DNA of 64,000 nt from Argentina anserina (taxonomy: Eukaryota > Streptophyta > Magnoliopsida > Rosales > Rosaceae), in contig NW_026089428.1 of the NCBI RefSeq assembly GCF_933775445.1, forward strand, positions 558,001 through 622,000, in the 5' to 3' direction. Positions 9,564 to 21,546 of this stretch are shown piece by piece. The stretch's first letter is position 1. Every line of letters starts with the position of its first letter. The notes beneath the pieces are model-generated. The model was not told where the DNA came from, searched no databases, and was given only the letters and a program-made list of their open reading frames with translations. The position numbers and the translations under genes are program-made.

Positions 9564-12500
9564 GTATCTTTCTGTAAGGCTTCTGATGCGAGTTTCTATT
9601 GTATTTGAGAGTTTTGCAATCGTTTGCGTATCTTTACTATTCCAATTGTGTATCTTTTCATTTCTCGTTTGAGTATCTTTCTGTAAGACTTCTGATGCGA
9701 GTTTCTATTGAATTTGAGAGTTTTGCAAGTGTGGGAGTGTGTTTCTTTCAAACTGAGTATCTTTACATCGTTTGCGTATCTTTACTATTCCAATTGTGTA
9801 TCTTTACATCGTTTGCGTATCTTTACTATTCCAATTGTGTATCTTTACATCGTTTGCGTATCTTTACTATTCCAATTGTGTATCTTTTCATTTCTCGTTT
9901 GAGTATCTTTCTGTAAGGCTTCTGATGCGAGTTTCTATTGTATTTTAGAGTTTTGCAAGTGTGGGAGTGTGTTTCTTTCAAACTGAGTATCTTTACATCG
10001 TTTGCGTATCTTTACTATTCCAATTGTGTATCTTTTCATTTCTCGTTTGAGAATCTTTCTGTAAGGCTTTCTGATGCGAGTTTTTATTGAATTTGAGAGT
10101 TTTGCAAGTGTGGGAGTGTGTTTCTTTCAAACTGAGTATCTTTACATCGTTTGCGTATCTTTACTATTCCAATTGTGTATCTTTACATCGATTGCGTATC
10201 TTTACTATTCCAATTGTGTATCTTTTCATTTCTCTTTTGAGTATCTTTCTGTAAGGCTTCTGATGCGAGTTTCTATTGTATTTGAGAGTTTTGCAATCGT
10301 TTGCGTATCTTTACTATTCCAATTGTATATCTTTACATCGTTTGCGTATCTTTACTATTCCAATTGTGTATCTTTTCATTTCTCGTTTGAGTATCTTTCT
10401 GTAAGGCTTCTGATGCGAGTTTCTATTGTATTTGAGAGTTTTGCAATCGTTTGCGTATCTTTACTATTCCAATTGTGTATCTTTTCATTTCTCGTTTGAG
10501 TATCTTTCTGTAAGACTTCTGATGCGAGTTTCTATTGAATTTGAGAGTTTTGCAAGTGTGGGAGTGTGTTTCTTTCCAACTGAGTATCTTTACATCGTTT
10601 GCGTATCTTTACTATTCCAATTGTGTATCTTTACATCGTTTGCGTATCTTTACTATTCCAATTGTGTATCTTTTCATTTCTCGTTTGAGTATCTTTCTGT
10701 AAGGCTTCTGATGCGAGTTTCTATTGAATTTGAAAGTTTTGCAAGTGTGGGAGTGTGTTTCTTTCAAACTGAGTATCTTTACATCGTTTGCGTATCTTTA
10801 CTATTCCAATTGTGTATCTTTTCATTTCTCGTTTAAGTATCTTTCTTTAAGGCTTCTGATGCGAGTTTCTATTGAATTTGAGAGTTTTGCAAGTGTGGGA
10901 GTGTGTTTCTTTCAAACACTCATCTTTACATCGTTTGCGTATCTTTACTATTCCAATTGTGTATCTTTACATCGTTTGCGTATCTTTACTATTCCAAATG
11001 TGTATCTTTTCATTTCTCGTTTGAGTATCTTTACTATTCCAATTGTGTATCTTTTCATTTCTCGTTTGAGTATCTTTCTGTAAGGCTTCTGATGCGAGTT
11101 TCTATTGTATTTGAGAGTTTTGCAATCGTTTGCGTATCTTTACTATTCCAATTGTGTATCTTTTTCATTTCTCGTTTGAGTATCTTTCTGTAAGACTTCT
11201 GATGCGAGTTTCTATTGAATTTGAGAGTTTTGCAAGTGTGGGAGTGTGTTTCTTTCCAACTGAGTATCTTTACATCGTTTGCGTATCTTTACTATTCCAA
11301 TTGTGTATCTTTACATCGTTTGCGTATCTTTACTATTCCAATTGTGTATCTTTTCATTTCTCGTTTGAGTATCTTTCTGTAAGGCTTCTGATGCGAGTTT
11401 CTATTGAATTTGAAAGTTTTGCAAGTGTGGGAGTGTGTTTCTTTCAAACTGAGTATCTTTACATCGTTTGCGTATCTTTACTATTCCAATAGTGTATCTT
11501 TTCATTTCTCGTTTGAGTATCTTTCTGTAAGGCTTCTGATGCGAGTTTCTATTGAATTTGAGAGTTTTGCAAGTGTGGGAGTGTGTTTCTTTCAAACACT
11601 CATCTTTACATCGTTTGCGTATCTTTACTATTCCAATTGTGTATCTTTACATCGTTTGCGTATCTTTACTATTCCAAATGTGTATCTTTTCATTTCTCGT
11701 TTGAGTATCTTTCTGTAAGGCTTCTGATGCGAGTTTCTATTGTATTTGAGAGTTTTCCAAGTGTGGGAGTGTGTTTCTTTCAAACTGAGTATCTTTACAT
11801 CGTTTGCGTATCTTTACTATTCCAATTGTGTATCTTTACATCGTTTGCGTATCTTTACTATTCCAAATGTGTATCTTTTCATTTCTCGTTTGAGTATCTT
11901 TCTGTAAGGCTTCTGATGCGAGTTTCTATTGTATTTGAGAGTTTTCCAAGTGTGGGAGTGTGTTTCTTTCAAACTGAGTATCTTTACATCGTTTGCGTAT
12001 CTTTACTATTCCAATTGTGTATCTTTACATTTCTCGTTTGAGTATCTTTCTGTAAGGCTTCTGATGTGAGTTTCTATTGTATTTGAGAGTTTTGCAATCG
12101 TTTGCGTATCTTTACTATTCCAATTGTGTATATTTTCATTTCTCGTTTGAGTATCTTTCTGTAAGGCTTCTGATGTGAGTTTCTATTGTATTTGAGAGTT
12201 TTGCAATCGTTTGCGTATCTTTACTATTCCAATTGTGTATCTTTACATCGTTTGCGTATCTTTACTATTCCAATTGTGTATCTTTTCATTTCTCGTTTGA
12301 GTATCTTTCTGTAAGGCTTCTGATGCGAGTTTCTATTGTATTTTAGAGTTTTGCAAGTGTGGGAGTGTGTTTCTTTCAAACTGAGTATCTTTTCATTTCT
12401 CGTTTGAGTATCTTTCTGTAAGGCTTCTGATGCGAGTTTCTATTGTATTTAAGAGTTTTGCAAGTGTGGGAGTGTGTTTCATTCAAACTGAGTATCTTTA

Positions 12501-12744
12501 CATCGTTTGCGTATCTTTACTATTCCAATTGTGTATCTTTACATCGTTTGCGTATCTTTACTATTCCAATTGTGTATCTTTTCATTTCTCGTTTCAGTAT
12601 CTTTCTGTAAGGCTTCTGATGCGAGTTGCTATTGTATTTGAGAGTTTTCCAAGTGTGGGAGTGTGTTTCTTTCAAACTGAGTATCTTTACATCGTTTGCG
12701 TATCTTTACTATTCCAATTGTGTATCTTTTCATTTCTCGTTTGA
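9564..12744 (+). repeat. Higher-order repeat R, copy 3 (3,181 bp)
   Basis: Same unit order as R2 with local changes. Units 10837-11024 carry CTTTCTTTAAGG. A stray B-C pair follows at 11025-11069. The phrase from the 189-bp TTCCAACTGA unit through 148 and 188 bp occurs twice (10500-11024 and 11180-11704), an internal tandem duplication that explains the longer period. Variant CCAAATGT, shared with R2 and R4, marks the late A-B pairs. Confidence 0.82.
11025..11069 (+). repeat. Stray B-C pair (45 bp) after a complete unit
   Basis: A complete module C ending at 11024 is followed by B (11025-11046) and a second C (11047-11069) before the next D. C followed by B is not the normal order. The simplest reading is a slip or exchange between two GTATCTTT heads. 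The following C in unit 11070-11179 also carries an extra T (CTTTTTCATTT). Confidence 0.87.
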
Positions 12745-15700
12745 GTATCTTTCTGTAAGGCTTCTGATGCGAGTTTCTATTGTATTTGAGAGTTTTGCAA
12801 TCGTTTGCGTATCTTTACTATTCCAATTGTGTATCTTTTCATTTCTCGTTTGAGTATCTTTCTGTAAGACTTCTGATGCGAGTTTCTATTGAATTTGAGA
12901 GTTTTGCAAGTGTGGGAGTGTGTTTCTTTCAAACTGAGTATCTTTACATCGTTTGCGTATCTTTACTATTCCAATTGTGTATCTTTACATCGTTTGCGTA
13001 TCTTTACTATTCCAATTGTGTATCTTTACATCGTTTGCGTATCTTTACTATTCCAATTGTGTATCTTTTCATTTCTCGTTTGAGTATCTTTCTGTAAGGC
13101 TTCTGATGCGAGTTTCTATTGTATTTTAGAGTTTTGCAGGTGTGGGAGTGTGTTTCTTTCAAACTGAGTATCTTTACATCGTTTGCGTATCTTTACTATT
13201 CCAATTGTGTATCTTTTCATTTCTCGTTTGAGAATCTTTCTGTAAGGCTTTCTGATGCGAGTTTTTATTGAATTTGAGAGTTTTGCAAGTGTGGGAGTGT
13301 GTTTCTTTCAAACTGAGTATCTTTACATCGTTTGCGTATCTTTACTATTCCAATTGTGTATCTTTACATCGATTGCGTATCTTTACTATTCCAATTGTGT
13401 ATCTTTTCATTTCTCGTTTGAGTATCTTTCTGTAAGGCTTCTGATGCGAGTTTCTATTGTATTTGAGAGTTTTGCAATCGTTTGCGTATCTTTACTATTC
13501 CAATTGTATATCTTTACATCGTTTGCGTATCTTTACTATTCCAATTGTGTATCTTTTCATTTCTCGTTTGAGTATCTTTCTGTAAGGCTTCTGATGCGAG
13601 TTTCTATTGTATTTGAGAGTTTTGCAATCGTTTGCGTATCTTTACTATTCCAATTGTGTATCTTTTCATTTCTCGTTTGAGTATCTTTCTGTCAGGCTTC
13701 TGATGCGAGTTTCTATTGTATTTGAGAGTTTTGCAATCGTTTGCGTATCTTTACTATTCGAATTGTATATCTTTACATCGTTTGCGTATCTTTACTATTC
13801 CAATTGTGTATCTTTTCATTTCTCGTTTGAGTATCTTTCTGTAAGGCTTCTGATGCGAGTTTCTATTGTATTTGAGAGTTTTGCAATCGTTTGCGTATCT
13901 TTACTATTCCAATTGTGTATCTTTTCATTTCTCGTTTGAGTATCTTTCTGTAAGACATCTGATGCGAGTTTCTATTGAATTTGAGAGTTTTGCAAGTGTG
14001 GGAGTGTGTTTCTTTCAAACTGAGTATCTTTACATCGTTTGCGTATCTTTACTATTCCAATTGTGTATCTTTACATCGTTTGCGTATCTTTACTATTCCA
14101 ATTGTGTATCTTTTCATTTCTCGTTTGAGTATCTTTCTGTAAGGCTTCTGATGCGAGTTTCTATTGAATTTGAAAGTTTTGCAAGTGTGGGAGTGTGTTT
14201 CTTTCAAACTGAGTATCTTTACATCGTTTGCGTATCTTTACTATTCCAATAGTGTATCTTTTCATTTCTCGTTTGAGTATCTTTCTGTAAGGCTTCTGAT
14301 GCGAGTTTCTATTGAATTTGAGAGTTTTGCAAGTGTGGGAGTGTGTTTCTTTCAAACACTCATCTTTACATCGTTTGCGTATCTTTACTATTCCAATTGT
14401 GTATCTTTACATCGTTTGCGTATCTTTACTATTCCAAATGTGTATCTTTTCATTTCTCGTTTGAGTATCTTTCTGTAAGGCTTCTGATGCGAGTTTCTAT
14501 TGTATTTGAGAGTTTTCCAAGTGTGGGAGTGTGTTTCTTTCAAACTGAGTATCTTTACATCGTTTGCGTATCTTTACTATTCCAATTGTGTATCTTTACA
14601 TCGTTTGCGTATCTTTACTATTCCAATTGTGTATCTTTTCATTTCTCGTTTGAGTATCTTTCTGTAAGGCTTCTGATGCGAGTTTCTATTGAATTTGAGA
14701 GTTTTGCAATCGTTTGCGTATCTTTACTATTCCAATTGTGTATCTTTACATCGTTTGCGTATCTTTACTATTCCAATTGTGTATCTTTTCATTTCTCGTT
14801 TGAGTATCTTTCTGTAAGGCTTCTGATGCGAGTTTCTATTGAATTTGAGAGTTTTGCAAGTGTGGGAGTGTGTTTCTTTCAAACACTCATCTTTACATCG
14901 TTTGCGTATCTTTACTATTCCAATTGTGTATCTTTACATCGTTTGCGTATCTTTACTATTCCAAATGTGTATCTTTTCATTTCTCGTTTGAGTATCTTTC
15001 TGTAAGGCTTCTGATGCGAGTTTCTATTGTATTTGAGAGTTTTCCAAGTGTGGGAGTGTGTTTCTTTCAAACTGAGTATCTTTACATCGTTTGCGTATCT
15101 TTACTATTCCAATTGTGTATCTTTACATTTCTCGTTTGAGTATCTTTCTGTAAGGCTTCTGATGCGAGTTTCTATTGTATTTGAGAGTTTTGCAATCGTT
15201 TGCGTATCTTTACTATTCCAATTGTGTATATTTTCATTTCTCGTTTGAGTATCTTTCTGTAAGGCTTCTGATGTGAGTTTCTATTGTATTTGAGAGTTTT
15301 GCAATCGTTTGCGTATCTTTACTATTCCAATTGTGTATCTTTACATCGTTTGCGTATCTTTACTATTCCAATTGTGTATCTTTTCATTTCTCGTTTGAGT
15401 ATCTTTCTGTAAGGCTTCTGATGCGAGTTTCTATTGTATTTGAGAGTTTTGCAAGTGTGGGAGTGTGTTTCTTTCAAACTGAGTATCTTTTCATTTCTCG
15501 TTTGAGTATCTTTCTGTAAGGCTTCTGATGCGAGTTTCTATTGTATTTGAGAGTTTTGCAAGTGTGGGAGTGTGTTTCATTCAAACTGAGTATCTTTACA
15601 TCGTTTGCGTATCTTTACTATTCCAATTGTGTATCTTTACATCGTTTGCGTATCTTTACTATTCCAATTGTGTATCTTTTCATTTCTCGTTTGAGTATCT

Positions 15701-15842
15701 TTCTGTAAGGCTTCTGATGCGAGTTTCTATTGTATTTGAGAGTTTTCCAAGTGTGGGAGTGTGTTTCTTTCAAACTGAGTATCTTTACATCGTTTGCGTA
15801 TCTTTACTATTCCAATTGTGTATCTTTTCATTTCTCGTTTGA
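12745..15842 (+). repeat. Higher-order repeat R, copy 4 (3,098 bp)
   Basis: Collinear with R2 at an offset of 6,275 bp for most of its length, including the GTCAGG pair (13681-13939), which R3 lacks. Private changes include GCAGGTGTG near 13137, TTCGAATTG near 13758, GACATCTG near 13953 and an AATTTG form in the d unit at 14654. The last part (15331-15842) is offset 9,373 bp from R1 and keeps the 107-bp D-C unit. Confidence 0.83.
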
Positions 15843-16476
15843 GTATCTTTCTGTAAGGCTTCTGATGCGAGTTTCTATTGTATTTGAGAGTTTTGCAATC
15901 GTTTGCGTATCTTTACTATTCCAATTGTGTATCTTTTCATTTCTCGTTTGAGTATCTTTCTGTAAGACTTCTGATGCGAGTTTCTATTGAATTTGAGAGT
16001 TTTGCAAGTGTGGGAGTGTGTTTCTTTCAAACTGAGTATCTTTACATCGTTTGCGTATCTTTACTATTCCAATTGTGTATCTTTACATCGTTTGCGTATC
16101 TTTACTATTCCAATTGTGTATCTTTTCATTTCTCGTTTGAGTATCTTTCTGTAAGGCTTCTGATGCGAGTTTCTATTGAATTTGAAAGTTTTGCAAGTGT
16201 GGGAGTGTGTTTCTTTCAAACTGAGTATCTTTACATCGTTTGCGTATCTTTACTATTCCAATTGTGTATCTTTTCATTTCTCGTTTAAGTATCTTTCTTT
16301 AAGGCTTCTGATGCGAGTTTCTATTGAATTTGAGAGTTTTGCAAGTGTGGGAGTGTGTTTCTTTCAAACACTCATCTTTACATCGTTTGCGTATCTTTAC
16401 TATTCCAATTGTGTATCTTTACATCGTTTGCGTATCTTTACTATTCCAAATGTGTATCTTTTCATTTCTCGTTTGA
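15843..16476 (+). repeat. Higher-order repeat R, partial copy 5
   Basis: Units of 109, 189, 148 and 188 bp match 10391-11024 of R3, including CGTTTAAGTATC and CTTTCTTTAAGG (near 16286-16302), which I see only in R3 and here. The 230, 148, 190 and 150-bp units expected between the 109-bp units are absent. This is consistent with an unequal exchange that skipped them. The phrase breaks at 16477. Confidence 0.78.
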
Positions 16477-17338
16477 GTATCTTTCTGTAAGGCTTCTGAT
16501 GCGAGTTTCTATTGTATTTGAGAGTTTTCCAAGTGTGGGAGTGTGTTTCTTTCAAACTGAGTATCTTTACATCGTTTGCGTATCTTTACTATTCCAATTG
16601 TGTATCTTTACATGGTTTGCGTATCTTTACTATTCCAATTGTGTATATTTTCATTTCTCGTTTGAGTATCTTTCTGTAAGGCTTCTGATGCGAGTTTCTA
16701 TTGAATTTGAGAGTTTTGCAAGTGTGGGAGTGTGTTTCTTTCAAACTGAGTATCTTTACATCGTTTGCGTATCTTTACTATTCCAATTGTGTATCTTTAC
16801 ATCGTTTGCGTATCTTTACTATTCCAATTGTGTATCTTTTCATTTCTCGTTTGAGTATCTTTCTGTAAGGCTTCTGATGCGAGTTTCTATTGTATTTGAG
16901 AGTTTTCCAAGTGTGGGAGTGTGTTTCTTTCAAACTGAGTATCTTTACATCGTTTGCGTATCTTTACTATTCCAATTGTGTATCTTTACATCGTTTGCGT
17001 ATCTTTACTATTCCAATTGTGTATCTTTTCATTTCTCGTTTGAGTATCTTTCTGTAAGACTTCTGATGCGAGTTTCTATTGAATTTGAGAGTTTTGCAAG
17101 TGTGGGAGTGTGTTTCTTTCAAACTGAGTATCTTTACATCGTTTGCGTATCTTTACTATTCCAATTGTGTATCTTTTCATTTCTCGTTTGAGTATCTTTC
17201 TGTAAGGCTTCTGATGCGAGTTTCTATTGAATTTGAGAGTTTTGCAAGTGTGGGAGTGTGTTTCTTTCAAACACTCATCTTTACATCGTTTGCGTATCTT
17301 TACTATTCCAATTGTGTATCTTTTCATTTCTCGTTTGA

Positions 17339-17888
17339 GTATCTTTCTGTAAGGCTTCTGATGCGAGTTTCTATTGTATTTGAGAGTTTTCCAAGTGTGG
17401 GAGTGTGTTTCTTTCAAACTGAGTATCTTTACATCGTTTGCGTATCTTTACTATTCCAATTGTGTATCTTTACTATTCCAATTGTGTATCTTTACATGGT
17501 TTGCGTATCTTTACTATTCCAATTGTGTATATTTTCATTTCTCGTTTGAGTATCTTTCTGTAAGGCTTCTGATGCGAGTTTCTATTGTATTTGAGAGTTT
17601 TGCAATCGTTTGCGTATCTTTACTATTCCAATTGTGTATCTTTTCATTTCTCGTTTGAGTATCTTTCTGTTAGACTTCTGATGCGAGTTTCTATTGAATT
17701 TGAGAGTTTTGCAAGTGTGGGAGTGTGTTTCTTTCAAACTGAGTATCTTTACATCGTTTGCGTATCTTTACTATTCCAATTGTGTATCTTTACATCGTTT
17801 GCGTATCTTTACTATTCCAATTGTGTATCTTTACATCGTTTGCGTATCTTTACTATTCCAATTGTGTATCTTTTCATTTCTCGTTTGA
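17339..17888 (+). repeat. 550-bp segment duplicated at 18591-19140, copy 1
   Basis: Three units: 211 bp (D-A-B-B-A-B-C, where B occurs twice in a row and the next A has ACATGG), 109 bp, and 230 bp starting CTGTTAGAC. The doubled B and the GTTAGAC change are both shared with 18591-19140 and I see neither elsewhere, so the two segments are recent copies 1,252 bp apart. Confidence 0.85.
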
Positions 17889-18590
17889 GTATCTTTCTGT
17901 AAGGCTTCTGATGCGAGTTTCTATTGTATTTTAGAGTTTTGCAAGTGTGGGAGTGTGTTTCTTTCAAACTGAGTATCTTTTCATTTCTCGTTTGAGTATC
18001 TTTCTGTAAGGCTTCTGATGCGAGTTTCTATTGTATTTGAGAGTTTTGCAATCGTTTGCGTATCTTTACTATTCCAATTGTGTATCTTTTCATTTCTCGT
18101 TTGAGTATCTTTCTGTAAGGCTTCTGATGCGAGTTTCTATTGAATTTGAGAGTTTTGCAAGTGTGGGAGTGTGTTTCTTTCAAACACTCATCTTTACATC
18201 GTTTGCGTATCTTTACTATTCCAATTGTGTATCTTTTCATTTCTCGTTTGAGTATCTTTCTGTAAGGCTTCTGATGTGAGTTTCTATTGTATTTGAGAGT
18301 TTTGCAATCGTTTGCGTATCTTTACTATTCCAATTGTGTATCTTTTCATTTCTCGTTTGAGTATCTTTCTGTAAGACTTCTGATGCGAGTTTCTATTGAA
18401 TTTGAGAGTTTTGCAAGTGTGGGAGTGTGTTTCTTTCAAACTGAGTATCTTTACATCGTTTGCGTATCTTTACTATTCCAATTGTGTATCTTTACATCGT
18501 TTGCGTATCTTTACTATTCCAATTGTGTATCTTTACATCGTTTGCGTATCTTTACTATTCCAATTTTGTATCTTTTCATTTCTCGTTTGA

Positions 18591-19140
18591 GTATCTTTCT
18601 GTAAGGCTTCTGATGCGAGTTTCTATTGTATTTGAGAGTTTTCCAAGTGTGGGAGTGTGTTTCTTTCAAACTGAGTATCTTTACATCGTTTGCGTATCTT
18701 TACTATTCCAATTGTGTATCTTTACTATTCCAATTGTGTATCTTTACATGGTTTGCGTATCTTTACTATTCCAATTGTGTATATTACAATTTCTCGTTTG
18801 AGTATCTTTCTGTAAGGCTTCTGATGCGAGTTTCTATTGTATTTGAGAGTTTTGCAATCGTTTGCGTATCTTTACTATTCCAATTGTGTATCTTTTCATT
18901 TCTCGTTTGAGTATCTTTCTGTTAGACTTCTGATGCGAGTTTCTATTGAATTTGAGAGTTTTGCAAGTGTGGGAGTGTGTTTCTTTCAAACTGAGTATCT
19001 TTACATCGTTTGCGTATCTTTACTATTCTAATTGTGTATCTTTACATCGTTTGCGTATCTTTACTATTCCAATTGTGTATCTTTACATCGTTTGCGTATC
19101 TTTACTATTCCAATTGTGTATCTTTTCATTTCTCGTTTGA
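18591..19140 (+). repeat. 550-bp segment duplicated from 17339-17888, copy 2
   Basis: Same three units as copy 1. Private changes: the C module of the first unit reads GTATATTACAATTTCTCG near 18779, and a B in the last unit reads TATTCTAATTG near 19024. Confidence 0.85.
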
Positions 19141-19438
19141 GTATCTTTCTGTAAGGCTTCTGATGCGAGTTTCTATTGTATTTGAGAGTTTTGCAATCGT
19201 TTGCGTATCTTTACTATTCCAATTGTGTATCTTTTCATTTCTCGTTTGAGTATCTTTCTGTAAGACTTCTGATGCGAGTTTCTATTGAATTTGAGAGTTT
19301 TGCAAGTGTGGGAGTGTGTTTCTTTCAAACTGAGTATCTTTACATCGTTTGCGTATCTTTACTATTCCAATTGTGTATCTTTACATCGTTTGCGTATCTT
19401 TACTATTCCAATTGTGTATCTTTTCATTTCTCGGTTGA

Positions 19439-21546
19439 GTATCTTTCTGTAAGGCTTCTGATGCGAGTTTCTATTGTATTTTAGAGTTTTGCAAGTGTGG
19501 GAGTGTGTTTCTTTCAAACTGAGTATCTTTACATCGTTTGCGTATCTTTACTATTCCAATTGTGTATCTTTACATTTCTCGTTTGAGTATCTTTCAGTAA
19601 GGCTTCTGATGCGAGTTTCTATTGAATTTGAGAGTTTTGCAAGTGTGGGAGTGTGTTTCATTCAAACTGAGTATCTTTACATCGTTTGCGTATCTTTACT
19701 ATTCCTATTGTGTATCTTTACATCGTTTGCGTATCTTTACTATTCCAATTGTGTATCTTTTCATTTCTCGTTTGAGTATCTTTCTGTAAGGCTTCTGATG
19801 CGAGTTTCTATTGTATTTGATAGTTTTCCAAGTGTGGGAGTGTGTTTCTTTCAAACTGAGTATCTTTACATCGTTTGCGTATCTTTACTATTCCAATTGT
19901 GTATCTTTACATCGTTTGCGTATCTTTACTATTCCAATTGTGTATCTTTTCATTTCTCGTTTGAGTATCTTTCTGTAAGGCTTCTGATGCGAGTTTCTAT
20001 TGTATTTGAGAGTTTTCCAAGTGTGGGAGTGTGTTTCTTTCAAACTGAGTATCTTTACATCGTTTGCGTATCTTTACTATTCCAATTGTGTATCTTTACA
20101 TCGTTTGCGTATCTTTACTATTCCAATTGTGTATCTTTTCATTTCTCGTTTGAGTATCTTTCTGTAAGGCTTCTGATGCGAGTTTCTATTGTATTTGAGA
20201 GTTTTGCAAGTGTGGGAGTGTGTTTCTTTCAAACTGAGTATCTTTACATCGTTTGCGTATCTTTACAATTCCAATTGTGTATCTTTACATTTCTCGTTTG
20301 AGTATCTTTCAGTAAGGCTTCTGATGCGAGTTTCTATTGAATTTGAGAGTTTTGCAAGTGTGGGAGTGTGTTTCATTCAAACTGAGTATTTTTACATCGT
20401 TTGCGTATCTTTACTATTCCTATTGTGTATCTTTACATCGTTTGCGTATCTTTACTATTCCAATTGTGTATGTTTTCATTTCTCGTTTGAGTATCTTTCT
20501 GTAAGACTTCTGATGCGAGTTTCTATTGAATTTGAGAGTTTTGCAAGTGTGGGAGTGTGTTTCTTTCAAACTGAGTATCTTTACATCGTTTGCGTATCTT
20601 TACTATTCCAATTGTGTATCTTTACATCGTTTGCGTATCTTTACTATTCCAATTGTGTATCTTTTTATTTCTCGTTTGAGTATCTTTCTGTAAGGCTTCT
20701 GATGCGAGTTTCTATTGTATTTGAGAGTTTTCCAAGTGTGGGAGTGTGTTTCTTTCAAACTGAGTATCTTTACATCGTTTGCGTATCTTTACTATTCCAA
20801 TTGTGTATCTTTACATCGTTTGCGTATCTTTACTATTCCAATTGTGTATCTTTTCATTTCTCGTTTGAGTATCTTTCTGTAAGGCTTCTGATGCGAGTTT
20901 CTATTGTATTTGAGAGTTTTCCAAGTGTGGTAGTGTGTTTCTTTCAAACTGAGTATCTTTACATCGTTTGCGTATCTTTACTATTCCAATTGTGTATCTT
21001 TACATCGTTTGCGTATCTTTACTATTCCAATTGTGTATCTTTTCATTTCTCGTTTGAGTATCTTTCTGTAAGGCTTCTGATGCGAGTTTCTATTGTATTT
21101 GAGAGTTTTGCAATCGTTTGCGTATCTTTACTATTCCAATTGTGTATCTTTACATCGTTTGCGTATCTTTACTATTCCAATTGTGTATCTTTTCATTTCT
21201 CGTTTGAGTATCTTTCTGTAAGGCTTCTGATGCGAGTTTCTATTGAATTTGAGAGTTTTGCAAGTGTGGGAGTGTGTTTCTTTCAAACTGAGTATCTTTA
21301 CATCGTTTGCGTATCTTTACTATTCCAATTGTGTATCTTTACATCGTTTGCGTATCTTTACTATTCCAATTGTGTATCTTTTCATTTCTCGTTTGAGTAT
21401 CTTTCTGTAAGGCTTCTGATGCGAGTTTCTATTGTATTTGAGAGTTTTGCAATCGTTTGCGTATCTTTACTATTCCAATTGTGTATCTTTACATCGTTTG
21501 CGTATCTTTACTATTCCAATTGTGTATCTTTTCATTTCTCGTTTGA
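19439..21546 (+). repeat. Start of right domain: short-period block
   Basis: From here 189-bp units dominate. A new phrase appears: a 148-bp unit whose C reads CTTTACATTTCTCG, then a 189-bp unit beginning CTTTCAGTAAGG with GTTTCATTC and CCTATTGT. It occurs at 19439 and 20154 and then from 21547 on. Segment 20302-21057 matches 21695-22450 at an offset of 1,393 bp (GTATGTTTTC, CTTTTTATTTC and GTGGTAGTG shared). Marker changes typical of the left domain (CACTCAT, GATGTGAG) are absent. Confidence 0.78.

Larger units (their letters stand above)
16477..19438 (+). repeat. Mixed block between R series and right domain
   Basis: Unit order: 189, 189, 189, 148, 147, 211, 109, 230, 107, 109, 147, 109, 230, 211, 109, 230, 109, 189. 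The segment around 17044-17338 repeats 1009-1303 and 3296-3590 of the Q repeats (offset 13,748 bp to Q2), so this block carries Q-type material on the far side of the R series. The C before 19439 has CTCGGTTGA. Confidence 0.76.
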
